The position numbers were made by a program, and so were the translations under genes. Under the pieces are notes generated by a model. It made no database searches. It saw only the letters and a program-made list of their open reading frames with translations, and had not been told where the DNA came from. A DNA stretch of 64,000 nt, from contig NC_084663.1 of assembly GCF_028389875.1 (NCBI RefSeq), positions 204,817,876-204,881,875 on the forward strand, written 5' to 3'. This document shows positions 30,044 to 43,300 of the stretch, piece by piece (within the stretch, counting starts at the first letter, position 1; each line of letters begins with the position of its first letter). The stretch comes from Rhea pennata. Its lineage: Eukaryota; Chordata; Aves; Rheiformes; Rheidae.

Positions 30044-30049
30044 TTTATT
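30044..30049 (-). promoter_or_regulatory. Candidate proximal poly(A) signal of PANX1
   Basis: TTTATT on the + strand, AATAAA on the gene strand, about 720 bases after the PANX1 stop. Confidence 0.35.
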
Positions 30050-30767
30050 CCATCAATGCCAAGGAAATAATCCAACACTTCACTGTTGAGATGACTAACC
30101 AAGACCAGGTGATTCAGATTTCTACCCTGCTGTATCACAAATAAGTTGAACACAGCAACATCTCTCTTTCCTGTGGAAACATACCAGTATTTCAGTGGCC
30201 AGCCACCAACTGATATGGAGATGAACCAAACTAATATTAAAAAAACTAACTTTACAGGGCAGAGAGCTCCTTGAACGCCACACTTAAACTCCAGAACTGA
30301 GGTGGCTGCCTCCCTTGGTTCCTCCCTTACCCAAATTGTGTATTTTGCCTTCCTGAATACGTTCAGTATGGGACCCCATATAACCAAGAGAGAGACATTT
30401 CACAGTGCAATGTCACCATCTCTTTTTGGTATCTACAGTTATCTTTCCCATCCCTATATGTTACATTCCTACATCTTAACTGATGGCAGCTTTAATTGCA
30501 TTCAATGCAATTCACCTGTTACTCATAATAGAGATGTTTTCATTCTTGCTGGCTTTTTAATAAATAACTAAAGTCTATAAAATGCTTTTTCAGGTATGTG
30601 ATTGATGAGTATTACGTAACAAGTAGTCTGTAAACCATTCTGGCCTCTGAAGAATTGTCAAGATATCAAGACATTGCATTCAGAGCAATATCTTGTGTCC
30701 AATGCAGTGAAGGCAAAGGAGAAGCCCCTTGCAATACAAAGCTCCTGCCTGCTGCAATTGGAAGGCA

Positions 30768-30853
30768 TCAGCACGAAGAATCTATAAGTCTTTGGCGAAG
30801 CCTTTTATCTTCTCTCGGATTTGTGTTGCCACTTGCATCATGGTCTGTCAGAA
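30768..30853 (-). CDS. PANX1: PANX1 coding exon 5 (terminal)
   Basis: 86 coding bases after a CTGTTTAG acceptor. They complete a split valine and encode 27 more residues ending [11 protein letters not shown], then TGA. The end aligns with the mammalian RQRLLDSSC tail, while the start of the exon is poorly conserved. It is too short for a normal ORF scan. Confidence 0.9.
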
Positions 30854-33800
30854 CTAAACAGAAAAATCGAGCCATTCAATGCATTCTCCTTTATAAATGA
30901 GCTGCAACAAAGACAGTGCCACAACACGAGCTATCCTGTGCCACACTGAGGTTATTGTATGTTTCTTTCTGCACCAGACTGGCAAAATGCCAAATCTACA
31001 AAATAGCTTTTGTCTTCTTTTCAGTACTGCTGCATGCCATGTTAGCACAGGACTGGCAACAGGAGCTCAAGAGGCTGGAGCAGTGCCCAGTCCTCCCAGC
31101 CCAGACCCTGAGCAGCACCTCCAAAATAACATGCAGTGGTAGACCTGCTCTCCCACTTGCACTGCAATGACACAGGCATTGCCTTCAGCTGTCCCGGTGC
31201 AGTCAGGATGTGGCAATCAGTGACTAGGAACCCCTGCAGTCTCTCCCTTATGATATGGAGTCAGCCTCTTCCACTGGATTGTTACCATGGTTCACTTCTT
31301 AAAATGTACTAATACCACTAGCAACAGAGGAAAACACAGGTAATGGGGAGAAGCTTTGCTGATGGAAAGTGAAGTCCGCACAGGACTCAGTCAGAACGCG
31401 AGGTACGTGCCACCTATAGCTGGCCAGGAAATGGCTGCTGCTCTCTCTAAGAAATTCTAACAGTTGAAAGCTTCTGAAGCTCTGAAAAAAGGGAATTTGA
31501 AGTCTTTGAAGTGTTTTTGTGAAATGGAAACAGTTTCAAAAGCTCTGCTTTCAATAAAAGTAAGTCAGATTTCCTATTAGCCTTTTCAGCTCAATGAGCA
31601 GAGATCTCCACCTTGGGCTCTTAAATCTTCCTACTAAAATCCATCCACCTGTATTTTGAAAAGGGACACATTTAAAGGGAGAACCATTTTCTGTCAGAAG
31701 TAATCCAAACTTCTCTCCTAGAACTGTTTTTTCTACATTGTTTAAAATAATTCTGAGTGTTCCAGATTCCCCTTTTGGTAAATTCACTTCTCCTCCTGAA
31801 ACTTCAGCCTACCAGAACTACTCCACAGTAGTGCAGAGGAACCATTTCCTGTTGACAGACGCTTCTTTGTATTAAGCATAGTGCTGTCAATGTCAGAGAA
31901 AGTAGTTTTCATTTTTTCCTGTCTTTGAAACAGTCCTTTCACTTGCCCTCAGTATTGGCACTCACCTACCCAGGTCAGCTGCTAAACATTTTAGAGCACC
32001 TTCACTTCTAGAACTGAAGTGGGTGGCACTCATGAGGGTGGCAGCACATGAAGTCTGAACTTGATTCAGAGGATCCCAACTGTTTTGCAGGGACATGACA
32101 CTGGCTATGTTTACATCAAATGGGAAGAAAGGTTCTCCGTCTCTTTGTGCCTCTATCTGGAGGTTAGGCTGCTCCTCTATAAATCTCTAATTGACCAGGA
32201 AACTGGGATCACATTTAAGATGTGCTACATTTTTTACCACAGAATCTAACACCAAGTTTCATATAATAGGGATTGCTCAGAACCAACCACATCTGGAAAC
32301 TGATGGGAATATTCAAAGATCAGGTGCAATAATCCAGACTCTCCAGATGATTTTGGCAAAAATCACTTTCAGTCAGCTTTCCATTTTTTTCTGCTTATGG
32401 AGGAACACGAGCATGTTTGGAGGCCCCATTTACCATCTTCTATCCTTTTCTGTTCCCTCCACTAGTGGCACTTCTGAATATCAGAGTTCTTATTTCTGTG
32501 TTAACCTAAGATTTCTGCTATTCCACACTCAAAAGGTTTTTCTTTTGTTTTTGTTTTTTTTTTTGTTTGTTTGTTTTCTTTTTTTGCCAAAGTCTGCATG
32601 AAAAGCAGAGGCAGCAGTTACTGATCTTTCAAACTAATCTCTAAAAATGATGTCCTGAAACCACTAACTTTCTCACTTGCATTGGTCTTCCAAGTGCAAC
32701 CTACTGTAGAACAGTTTAGTGCTCTTCTACCATGCAGATGGTGGTTGTAAGGACTACAAGTTCAGAGCACCAAAACCTCTTGTTCCTAGAACAGAGATGT
32801 CAGCAAGGATACCATCAGCCTAACAGACACTTCAGCATCCAGCCTGTGCTACTGACTTGCAACAGCACAATCCTCCTGTATGTAAATGACGTTATCACAG
32901 TTACATTGCAGACAGAGTAACAAAGTCTAAGATCCATTTTCTTACAGAAGACATTAAAATACTTCTGGTAGGAATACATATCTAGCTGAAACCTGCTTTG
33001 TTTTGTATTAATGGATTTTGTACTAATGGATTCCTTTTCTCTCTGTACTAGCAGGTTTGGATGGTTGGCTTCCTTTTCTTTTTTTTTATTTTTTAAAGTA
33101 AAAACAGGTACCTTACCTTGTAGCTCTGTTGTATCTTTTTCTACCTCTTCTACTTTTGTTTCTTCAGGCTTCTCTGGCAGTGACTTCCCATCTACAGTAT
33201 CTGTCTTAATAGTACCAAGGTTTTTCAAAAGTTGCATGACATCAAACTTCTCAGAAACTGCAATGTTCTCCAGCACTTTGAGGCATTTAAATGATTTAAG
33301 TTCACTTACATTTTCCTCAAGAAAGAGGAGGTAAAGGCTTAAGTCATCAAAACATTTTGACTTAACTTTCAGAACATCAAAAGTGGGCAAGATTTCATAA
33401 ACTTTAAGAATACCTGAATTCCATCGGAAGGGAACAAACATGGCATACACAACCAGAGGCATCACTAGAAGATAGACTATCAAATTAATGTAGCTGAGTA
33501 CCTTGAAGACACCAACAGCAATAAGTTTGCATTGAACCATTTCTGGAACAGTTGTGTCATTCTTTAAAATTCCAGTTTTGATAGTGCAGAGAAACTCATC
33601 ACTCAAAGACGAGAGGCTAATGTAATAGCCTAGATAGAGGCATGCAATGAAAATAATTACTAGGGTCAGTAAACGGCAGATAATATATTTGACTATTAAG
33701 TATTTGGAAGTCTTCTTTGTCTTCAGGTATTGCTCAACAATTGGGTATTTGAAGTAGCTTTCAGATATTTCCCACAAACTGAAAGAGAGAAGAACAAACC

Positions 33801-34330
33801 ACGTAAATCAGATACTGCAGCATTCTCATCTACCTCAGATTTCAAATAAACCAAATACTCTAAAACAGACAAGTCTTGATTCTCTCTTACTGTGACAAAT
33901 CAAAGGTAGTTTTATTGAAACCAATGGAAAAATAATAGAATAAAGCAGATATATGGAGAATATTGATAATTTAATACAGAAAAGTAACTTATAAGCCAAA
34001 TAAGAGTACCAAAAGAGGTCAAACACTAGAAGGCAGAAACAAACAAAACATTTTCCCTCCGTCAAGAAAATCTTTTTGTTCTTTTCAAATATCAAATAGG
34101 TATAATATGCAAATCCAAGAGGAAAAACAGTCTTTCCAGTCTTATTAGGTTAACAGTGCATTGAGAGTTTTTTTTTACCTGCTGAGGTCTGACTACATAT
34201 ATTAAAGAACAGATCTCTTAACTTCCCTATTGTGTTGCTCCTATCCTCACATACAAAGAGAAACAAGACCCCAGCCTAGGATAAAGTAGAAGCTGCATCT
34301 GGTTAGAACAGTGCGTCAATTTGATCAGAG

Positions 34331-34370
<40 letters not shown>

Positions 34371-37300
34371 TTTGGTGCTTTTTCTTTTTGCTGTTTTTTG
34401 TTTTAAACAGAAGCTTTTTAGATCTAATAAGACAGGATAAGACTGATAATAAATTGTACATCACAGGGTGTGAGCAATTGACAAGAACACTGATAAACGA
34501 GGGCTACAGCCATCTCTGTGTTCTTACAGTATATTAGGTAAAACTAATTAACGCCTGCTACAACAAAAGAAATCAGGACAACTCAGGTTGTTAGTAATCT
34601 GAAAAACTAATCAAATGTTTTCTTTGATAAAAGAAATTTGTAAGTTCCAACTCCAAGTGCACGCTAATGATTTCAGATACGTCTTTTAAATTGGTTTTAA
34701 AAATGTACATTCAAACCTTTGCAATAAATTTCTATGAGAATGCAAACATTAGATTTGTTAAGAGCTTAAGAAAAAGTGCAAAGAAAGCCAAGCCTCAATA
34801 TCTTACCTCTGGGTCACGTTTTCATTAATATTTGTAACCAAGTCAGAAGAGTCCTTGGGATCTGCACTACAAATGCTATTAGCAGCCTTGATTGCCCTGT
34901 TATAGGCTTTGTCAAGCTCTTCCATAATAAACTTCAGGTCTGAAGAAAGGTGTGGTGCTGCAGTGAAGCGCCAGAACAAACATGGCAGATACAACAGGAT
35001 AGCAACTAGCAGAAGGATATATGGGAAAAACTAGAAGGGAGAAAAATATTAGATTAGGTTCTACCTCTATAGAAATCTCAACCAGCTACCATCAGTTCCT
35101 ATAAGCCTATTCAATTTCCTATGATTTTGTTTAAATGCTTTGCACAAAAATACATTTTTGTGGTTAGCTGAGACATGCAGGGATGGTAATTTGGCTAGCC
35201 TATAATCATGCCCATCTTGAGATCGGAAGCTCACTTGACTGAAATCAAGCACCAGTTCCTAAACAATTTTAAATTAATAGTGGTGACAAAATTTCAGCTA
35301 TTTTTAATGTATCTTTACTTCAGTTTATAGCCACACACATGCACATTCATTGAAAAATTTCAGAGGAAACTTAGGATGAAACCATCAGTCAGTGCAAGCA
35401 AGACATCTTCACTTACATTAGTGGTTCTACGGATATTTCACAAGATGAGAATCTCCCCTAATATTAATGTGTTAACTTGTGTTTGCATTAATCAAGAGAG
35501 ATTAAGTTTCGTGTATGCACTAAATAAATAATTTGATATTAGTGGACACCTTATCCAGGAGAGCTGCTTCTTATAGCATCTATCATTAAAGCAAAATCCT
35601 GTGTTATTTTTAATATTAGGAATGCATGCAAGGTATTAACATACAAAGCAAAACTGCACTCAGCAACAGGAGACCATAATATGAAGCCTCATTCAGGATG
35701 TTCACATTCTATACATAGCAGTAGCTCTGGGAGTTAGTTGTGACATGTGGTCAGACAAAGCCATGAAAAACATAAAAAAAACTCCCATAAAATAAACATA
35801 AAAACACAAAATAGCCACAGAAAGCAGACAATGCTGTTTTTAAAGGCCAGCTTTCACTTGCTCCTTATAGCTTCATAATTCCACTGCTTCTGTTCAATGG
35901 TATCAGAACCGGGCCCTGGCCAAAATTGCTATTTCAGTCTTCATGAAAAAAACCTCAGGAAAGGCTCACCTTTAAAAATGAAAGAGAAATCCTGTAGGGA
36001 TGGCTAACCCAGTAACAAGTTTATTTCAAAAAGCTAGTTACATTAACAAAGCAGGACTGACTGTAGTTACAGCATACATCCCACTAGGGGTGATTCTTCC
36101 TCATCATCAGGAAACTAGCATCCACCCTGTACTGCTATATTACAGCCACAGTCTGTCCCCGCTCTGCTGTGAGGGACTGAGCTCCCAGGCCAGAGATCTA
36201 GGGGATTCCTTCTAGTTCCTTCTGGATTAACATGCCCAGTACTGCCACTGAATTCTGACCATCTTTTCTTCTGCACCATGACACCACACTCACCTTATGC
36301 TGTCTCTGGGTTACATTCCTTCCTCTGCCTCTCCCACCAAATGGGTTATCAACAGTAACCATCTGGAGTTTCTTCTCTCCAGAGCTCCCACCTATGCCAG
36401 CAGCCAAGACAACAAACTTGAAGCACTGTTTTTCTCTTTGAACTACTGCTTCTAAACAAACTGAACAAGCTCATTCTCTTGAAATCACATCCTTAATGGC
36501 CATCGTCTCCTAGCTCTCAGCTCCACTTACTGTGCCCTTCAGATGATCCTTCCTCCAAACCCTCAGCCTGTGGAAGCTCTGTGGAGCTTGGCCCTCACTA
36601 CTTTCTCTCTTCCCTCTTTGCACAAAGAAGGAGATATCCCTAGATCATCTGCTTTTCTCCAGATCCATCAAATCTTCCATCACAGATGAAAAGCTGTGGT
36701 ATGCCTTTTTTTTTTTTTTTTTTCTCTCTCTAATTCAACTCAAATCCAGCAGCTCAAGAATCTGCCCTTCTTATTTATCACTGTGGACAATGCCATCAGG
36801 CTTCTCAGGTCAAAGTCCTGATGCTTTAGTCAGCCCAGACCTTTAGGGTCTCATAGCCAGACTCTTTCAATCCTCTGCATTCTGTATTATCTAGAACAGA
36901 ACCTCTCCTCTCTATGAACGCAGCTTAAGCTTATCTAAACTCTTCAATCTAGATTCCTGTAATATATTTCTCATGGGCCTTAGCAAATGCAAGCTTGTCA
37001 AACATTGCTGGAAAGATTATTTGACTTCACTTCAGTGCCATATACCTCTTAACACCTCCCCAGTGGTGCTGGGAGGAGAGAGAGACAACATATCTAATTT
37101 AGGAAGAAGTGGCCAACACATCCTACATTGGTTTAGAATATTTGCCTCCACCACTCATTCATTTGAAATTTTACAGGTATCAAAGCCTCCTGATCTCTCT
37201 TTCTTACCCTCAAAATTGGAAACACCACCAGTAATATTTGATTAATAGCTTTTCAACGGTATTAATCACACTCAGCAAGAGAGAAAGTAGTTGATACACT

Positions 37301-40300
37301 GAAGTGGCTGCCCAGAGCTTCCACTGTTCTTCCACCTATCTACTCCTTTTTATCTACAAAAAGATTTAGGGTGCATGTTCTGTTGAGGTGCACAGTGGCA
37401 TCAACCCTGCAGTGCTGCCCCAGGCCTCCTGCAACTCCACCTGCATCCCCTGCTTGTTGCAGACCCTTCGTGCAGAGTCAGTCTCTGCCCTCTCCCTGAC
37501 CCTTTCCTACTGGCTTTTTACCCAGAAGCATCATCCTACTAGGGCAAAGGCATGTTTGCCATGCATTTACTAGGCCTGCTCTCACAAGGCTCTCGTCACT
37601 ACTTGAGCTACAGCTTATGGCAGCATGAGAAAAAAAAAACGCACGTGTTTCTTGATGGTCTCAAAGCCAGAAGGAGCCACGAGTTCAAGTCTCTGTTTAG
37701 AAACGAGAGTTTGCATTTGTCAAGCCTTCCACAGCATTTGATGTTTGACTCCATCCTTCACAGATTCTAGCTTTTTTAAAAGAAAAGATACACTTGGTCT
37801 ATTTGTCAGCAGTAGTCTTAGATGAATGGCAAATTGTTTCGAATCATTAAAACGTGAGGCCTTGAACTAACAGGCAGAAGTGAAAATGCAAAGTCAGGTT
37901 TCAGAGCAAAAGTCTTGAATTATCCAGGTCATCTGACTAAATTTTACAACTATGCACAAAGACTTCTCATTTTAAGAAGGGACTCTGTGGTATTCATGCA
38001 AGGAACAGCAAGTTGCCAATGTTATATTTAAGGTGGCAAATGAAACTGAAAAACTGAAGAAAGGCCAGTTAAAAGCGGATTAAAACTGATATATAACAGA
38101 TAAAATAAAATGCTCTTTTATGGAACAAAATGCTCTTTTCTAAACTTCATTAGTGAAAGCACATTGAGGGCTATCAATGTCATACAGCTACTTGGGTGCC
38201 CTGATTCTTTCTTCATTTCCACCTGCAAGGAGAAGAGGACAGGGCAGGAGCCAACGAGTCCAGTACTCAAAGACAGAGCAACAGAGTTCAGCTATGTTAT
38301 TTTATTATTATTATTTCTGAAAGGTGCCAGGCATAGATACTGTGTGATTTTTACTAAGCACAAAGGAGATGAAACTAGTAGCACATGCTCTAGGTACCCA
38401 GTCCAGTGTCCCTATATGTTCTCTGCTAAATACTACCAAGCTAGTGGAAGCTAAAGATGATGGAACTGGGTTCCCTCCTTGCACATCACCTGGTTTGACA
38501 GCACATGGGGTCAGGCAGCAAACTCCCAAGGAGGCAGACCATCAGAAAGCCAAGAGGAGGGGCTCAGACAAGTGCACCCGATTCTGTGCTAACTTCAGCA
38601 AATCTTTGAACTCTGTGTGCTTTAGAGGCCATGGCCAAATTCCTCTGGAAAGCCAGAGGTACCTCACACCTGAACAGAATGTATCTGACAACTCACTCTC
38701 AGGGACTGCTGAAGCCCATGTTAACTTGTGTTAACAAAGCACTGAAATCAAGGTCTCATCCAAGCAGAAATCAGTGCAAGGAAGGGCAGCAGACAAGGAT
38801 TCATCCTTCCTCCTGGATGAAGTAGTTTGTGCCCAACATTACTGTTCCAGAACAAATAACCAAATTTAGTGCCTTTGTATCACATCGCTGTGGTCTGAAA
38901 GTAACACATCCCACAGGCTGGTCAAAGATGAAAAGAGGACCAGATCTGTCATAAGCTATTATTTGGTAACCTGCAGCTCCCACACTTCACCCCGCCCTGG
39001 AAGACAGAAAGTATAATCTTTTTGCACAATAAGAGCTTTAGAAATAAGGTGTACAAGGATGTTAAGATACAGAGTCTTGATCAACCCTCTCTGCACCTTC
39101 ACCCATACATTGCTTAAAATTTCTGTTCTAGTACTTAAACAAGTAGCTATGAAGGTAAACATTAAAGCAAATCAATTATGTACATCAAAATGCTAACACT
39201 TCAACACACATCTGTGTTTTCTTGCATCATTGATCATAACTCAAGCAGTTTTAAATCAACACTAGCTACCATGAACTAAGATGAAAAATAATCATTAAGT
39301 ATGGACTCTGAAGTTTGGAAATTTCATAGCTGTTTAACGCACTGAACTGTTGAAGTCTTGACCATTTATTCAATTGCCTACATTTGCTCCTGTTTTGAAA
39401 ATCACTTGCACAAAGTGAATACATATTTCCCCAAACCACTCTATCTTACTAGAATTTGTGACCATCTACATTCAGATAAATATTCAGAATGACATTAACT
39501 ATCTTCACTCCTGAAACTACATTCACTCCACTCACTGAAACTACATTTCAGGTCCCAATGAAACGTGCATAGTCTTTCACATATATGGTACTAACACTAT
39601 AAATATCTAAATGAATTCCTAATATTCTCACGACATGATTTTTGTCCCCTTTTATTCAGAGGCCAGGGAAATAAGTTGTCAAGCATAATTTGTGACATGC
39701 AAAAAAGGTCAGAAATGCATCTTAACAGCTGGAGGTTAATACACACCAATATACTATTGGTTACAGACTTAGAATTAATAGTGTTTACCCAGGTGCACTA
39801 TAGGCAAACTGCTTAGGGATGTGGGGAGAGACCAAGACACCCTATACATTTCTAACACACAGAGTCACAGGTATTTACAGGAGAGAAAACAGAATTATCC
39901 CTAGCTGTAGAGAAGCTGGAAAGCTAGAGACCTCAGGCTGTCTTTAAGTTCTAAGATCTCCTTTCTCTTGCCCTAAAAACATCCAAGTTTCCAGAGGTTG
40001 ACCTGGCCTTCTTGAAAATGTTTCACTCCTTTCAAGTTTTCAGAAACCAGGTAATTGCACAATCAAAGTGAATGCCCAGGTACCGAAGAAAGTGCTTGAG
40101 TAGTATACTTGTACATGCAGATAAGACATTGGAATCACACAATTGCCCTTTAGAGATTGTTGGCACCACACTCTGTTGAAGAAAAGAAAAATCAGACTAA
40201 ACTCCAAAACACTAAGATCCAGTAAAAACACAGCAAATAAATTAAAAAGGGTATTTTAAAAACTTCTTTATAAGGTGAAATATGTTTGTCATCCAAAGAA

Positions 40301-43300
40301 AATAGAGCTAAAACAAAAATAAGGCAGCTGCCAGGCACCTAGCAAAAGTTTCTGAAAAGGGCAGTGTAACCCAAAAGGTGTTTTCAAGAGGCAGATCTAC
40401 ACAAAGCTTGCTAAGATCTGCAGAAGATGAGAACAGCTTTAGTGACATTCAGAAAACAGCTGTTGCATCTTCAGTCATATTTACTCTGGGAAAACACTAC
40501 TAAAATGACTGCAAGCATTCAGACTTCCACCATACTCGAGAAAGGTGAAACACTGACTTTAAGTACAATAATACAAGGTTGTTAAACTGCACTCACAAGT
40601 CTGAATTAATCTTGAGAAAATCCACTGATGTAGAATACTAAAGAAAGAAAGAAACACTGTAGGTTTTTTACTCATTTGGCATGAAAATATTTCACATAGA
40701 AAAGAATATTATGATGAAATGTCACCTTCATCAGTTCCAAGGTTTTATACTCCATTGAGAAGAGCCTAAGCACAGGAATCCCTTCCTTCCTTCCCACTCT
40801 CACCACCAAAATAGGCTAACAACAACAACATGTTTCTGCATGCAAAGTTAAGTTCCCTCTGGACATAATCATATTCCTGGTAGGGTCAATGGGAGACTTT
40901 TCATTGGTTTTGTGGCAAAAATGTGAGCCATAAATGACTCATAATTCTAAAGATTGCCATGTGGCTGAGATATTACCCTGGGTCCAGATCTGAAATTGAA
41001 TCTTAAACTATTTCAATACACATGCTTTTTCCTATCCCAGCTATTCCTTATTTATCTTCTGTTTTGATACAACTTGAAAAACTGTATTTCTCCAGCTTCA
41101 GTCAGTAAGAGAAATGATGTGACTAAACCAGTTACAATACTGCATACTCCAAGAATGGTTTGTAAATACATCTACATTAAAGCTTTTTTTCACTGATAGC
41201 CATTAATCCTCCTGGGTGGGGCTTTATAGGTGAAAGAGGAAGAGTCCTCAGACAACTGTAACATTGAATAAACAGTGAGTAACAAGAACCAGGTAACAAC
41301 TGTGATTATATAAACAACAAAATGAAGAACCTCATTTTTTACATGCTTTTACAGATAAGCAAGTCAGAGAACAACCTACAGGTCCACAGGAAGTCACAAT
41401 TTTAATACAACAGCATGAAGATTTTGAACAAGGTAAGTTTCACTTCACACACACAGACTTCAGAACGATTCTTCATATTTCAATGCTCTGAGCAGGTCCC
41501 ATCACATTTGCTCTGCACTTTCCAGAGACCTAAGCCAAGGTGGGTGGCTTTTCCTTGCTGTGCTACAATATGTAGCACAGAAAAGCATAGAAATCTTTCT
41601 CCTGTCAGTCAGGCATACAGAAACGTGCAAATGAACCATTTCCTTCGTTTCACACTAGTACTGATTCCCTTCATCTGAGGAACTGTTCCCTCCCTTTATC
41701 TCAGCTTTGCTTCTTCCTCCTTGTTTCTCTTCAATTAATAGTAGACTAGAAAATAGAGTAATTTTAAAACCCTAAAAGTCTCATGATTACATTGCTTATT
41801 CTAGCAATCCAGGTTTGAGGGCTAGAGAGAAGTCATAAAAATATCCTATCCCCTCCTTCCCCACCTCCACCAACTTGCTTGGTTGCCATCATGCCTAGAA
41901 GCTATCAAGGGGCAATAAGATGATGCTCTGTGTTCTGCTTTGCACTTCTGTATAATTTTCTCTGTACGCTACACATTATAAAGTCTTCTTGGTACAGTCA
42001 TCTTCTCCACTAGACTGCAAGGACTGGCCACTCACAGTGGGCAAGCAATTTGTTTCTATTTCAGTGAAGAATCGAGCCAAATTTTGTCAAAACAAATTGT
42101 CAGGTGGAGTACTCATTTTTAGAGACAAGAAGCAATGAGAACAGAAGGAGCAAATACACAACTCTTCCATCTCATATCAACATTGCCTGCCTTTCTTTAC
42201 AACCTATCTTTAGAAGTTAGTGTCTCAGTTCCGGCACTTCTAGTACTTCAGACAGGTACAAGTAACCTCTTGAGGAGTTCATGTCTGAATGGAAACCCGC
42301 AGAAGAAAACAGAGACATCAGAAAAAAAATGTCTCCTGACTAGGCTGAGTTTCATCAGTGGCAGACCTGAAGATGAGTCTTATCAGAGGACTTAACCACG
42401 TAAGTATTTTGACATCTTTTAGCTGACAAGGAGAAAGAAATCTTCTTAAACTAAGATTATAGGCAGTACATATCATACTCTCTTAGTATCCATCTGCAAA
42501 TACAGTTTATTTCTTGAGTCACGTATTTGAGTAAACAACACATTTTGCTTTCTGTTAAGGGCCATTCAATATTAAGAGTTATTTCAGGACCACTGAAAAT
42601 TTTAAATATCCTGTTTTCCAAGGAGTAACAATACCTAAAGAGCCTCCCTAGCAGCCCACCAGAATGTGTCATGCTACTCAGAAAATTGCAGCATGCTCCT
42701 TTCCTCTCCAAAACAAGTCTTCAAACTGATAAATTGTGTGGAGAGAGATCTCCCAAGACAGGACTGGCAGCAGGTGCCAAAGCTTTGGAGATGACCTCAA
42801 AATTAAAGTATACATGTCAGTGAATGAAAAACTAAAAATCCAAGAACAAACTCATATTCTGAAATAGGATGGAAATGGGAAGATTTCAGGTTTTCTTATA
42901 ATGTGGCTTGGTTTTGATAGTCCTTCAAAGCAACTAGATACCTAGAACAAAAGCAGGACAAGTTGCTGCAAGCTGACTTACTCATCATGAGACAAAGAAC
43001 TGCATGGTTCTACTTCCATCCTATCCTGCATTTAGTACTATCCTAGGATGCCAACCTTTGACAGCTCTTCTGACAGAGCACAGAGAGTATGTCACAAGGA
43101 AATCCATTCATTTCAAGGAGGAATTGGGGCCTACAACCTCATTCCCCCCTCCCCCAACACAATATAATACTTCCTTAATTGCTTTTCATGGAGCATTCCA
43201 GCATGCTAATATAGTGAGCTGCCAAGTTAGTCAAGAGTATTAAAAAGAACCTGAGATGCTTTGCAAATAACTGCACTGCTGCCCAGAGCAAAGAAAGAAA

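Larger units (their letters stand above)
28357..30767 (-). other. PANX1: Probable PANX1 3'UTR region
   Basis: Sequence downstream of the PANX1 stop codon on the minus strand, without other genes. Candidate poly(A) signals AATAAA on the minus strand are at 30044-30049 (about 720 bases after the stop) and 28357-28362 (about 2.4 kb after). Which one is used cannot be decided here. A 119-codon frame at 30028-30387 lies inside it and resembles no protein I know. Confidence 0.4.

Noticed and set aside
30028-30387. 119-codon minus-strand frame downstream of PANX1
   Set aside because: Considered as the PANX1 last exon, but the true tail ([11 protein letters not shown]) is at 30853-30768; this frame has no pannexin similarity and lies in the probable 3'UTR.
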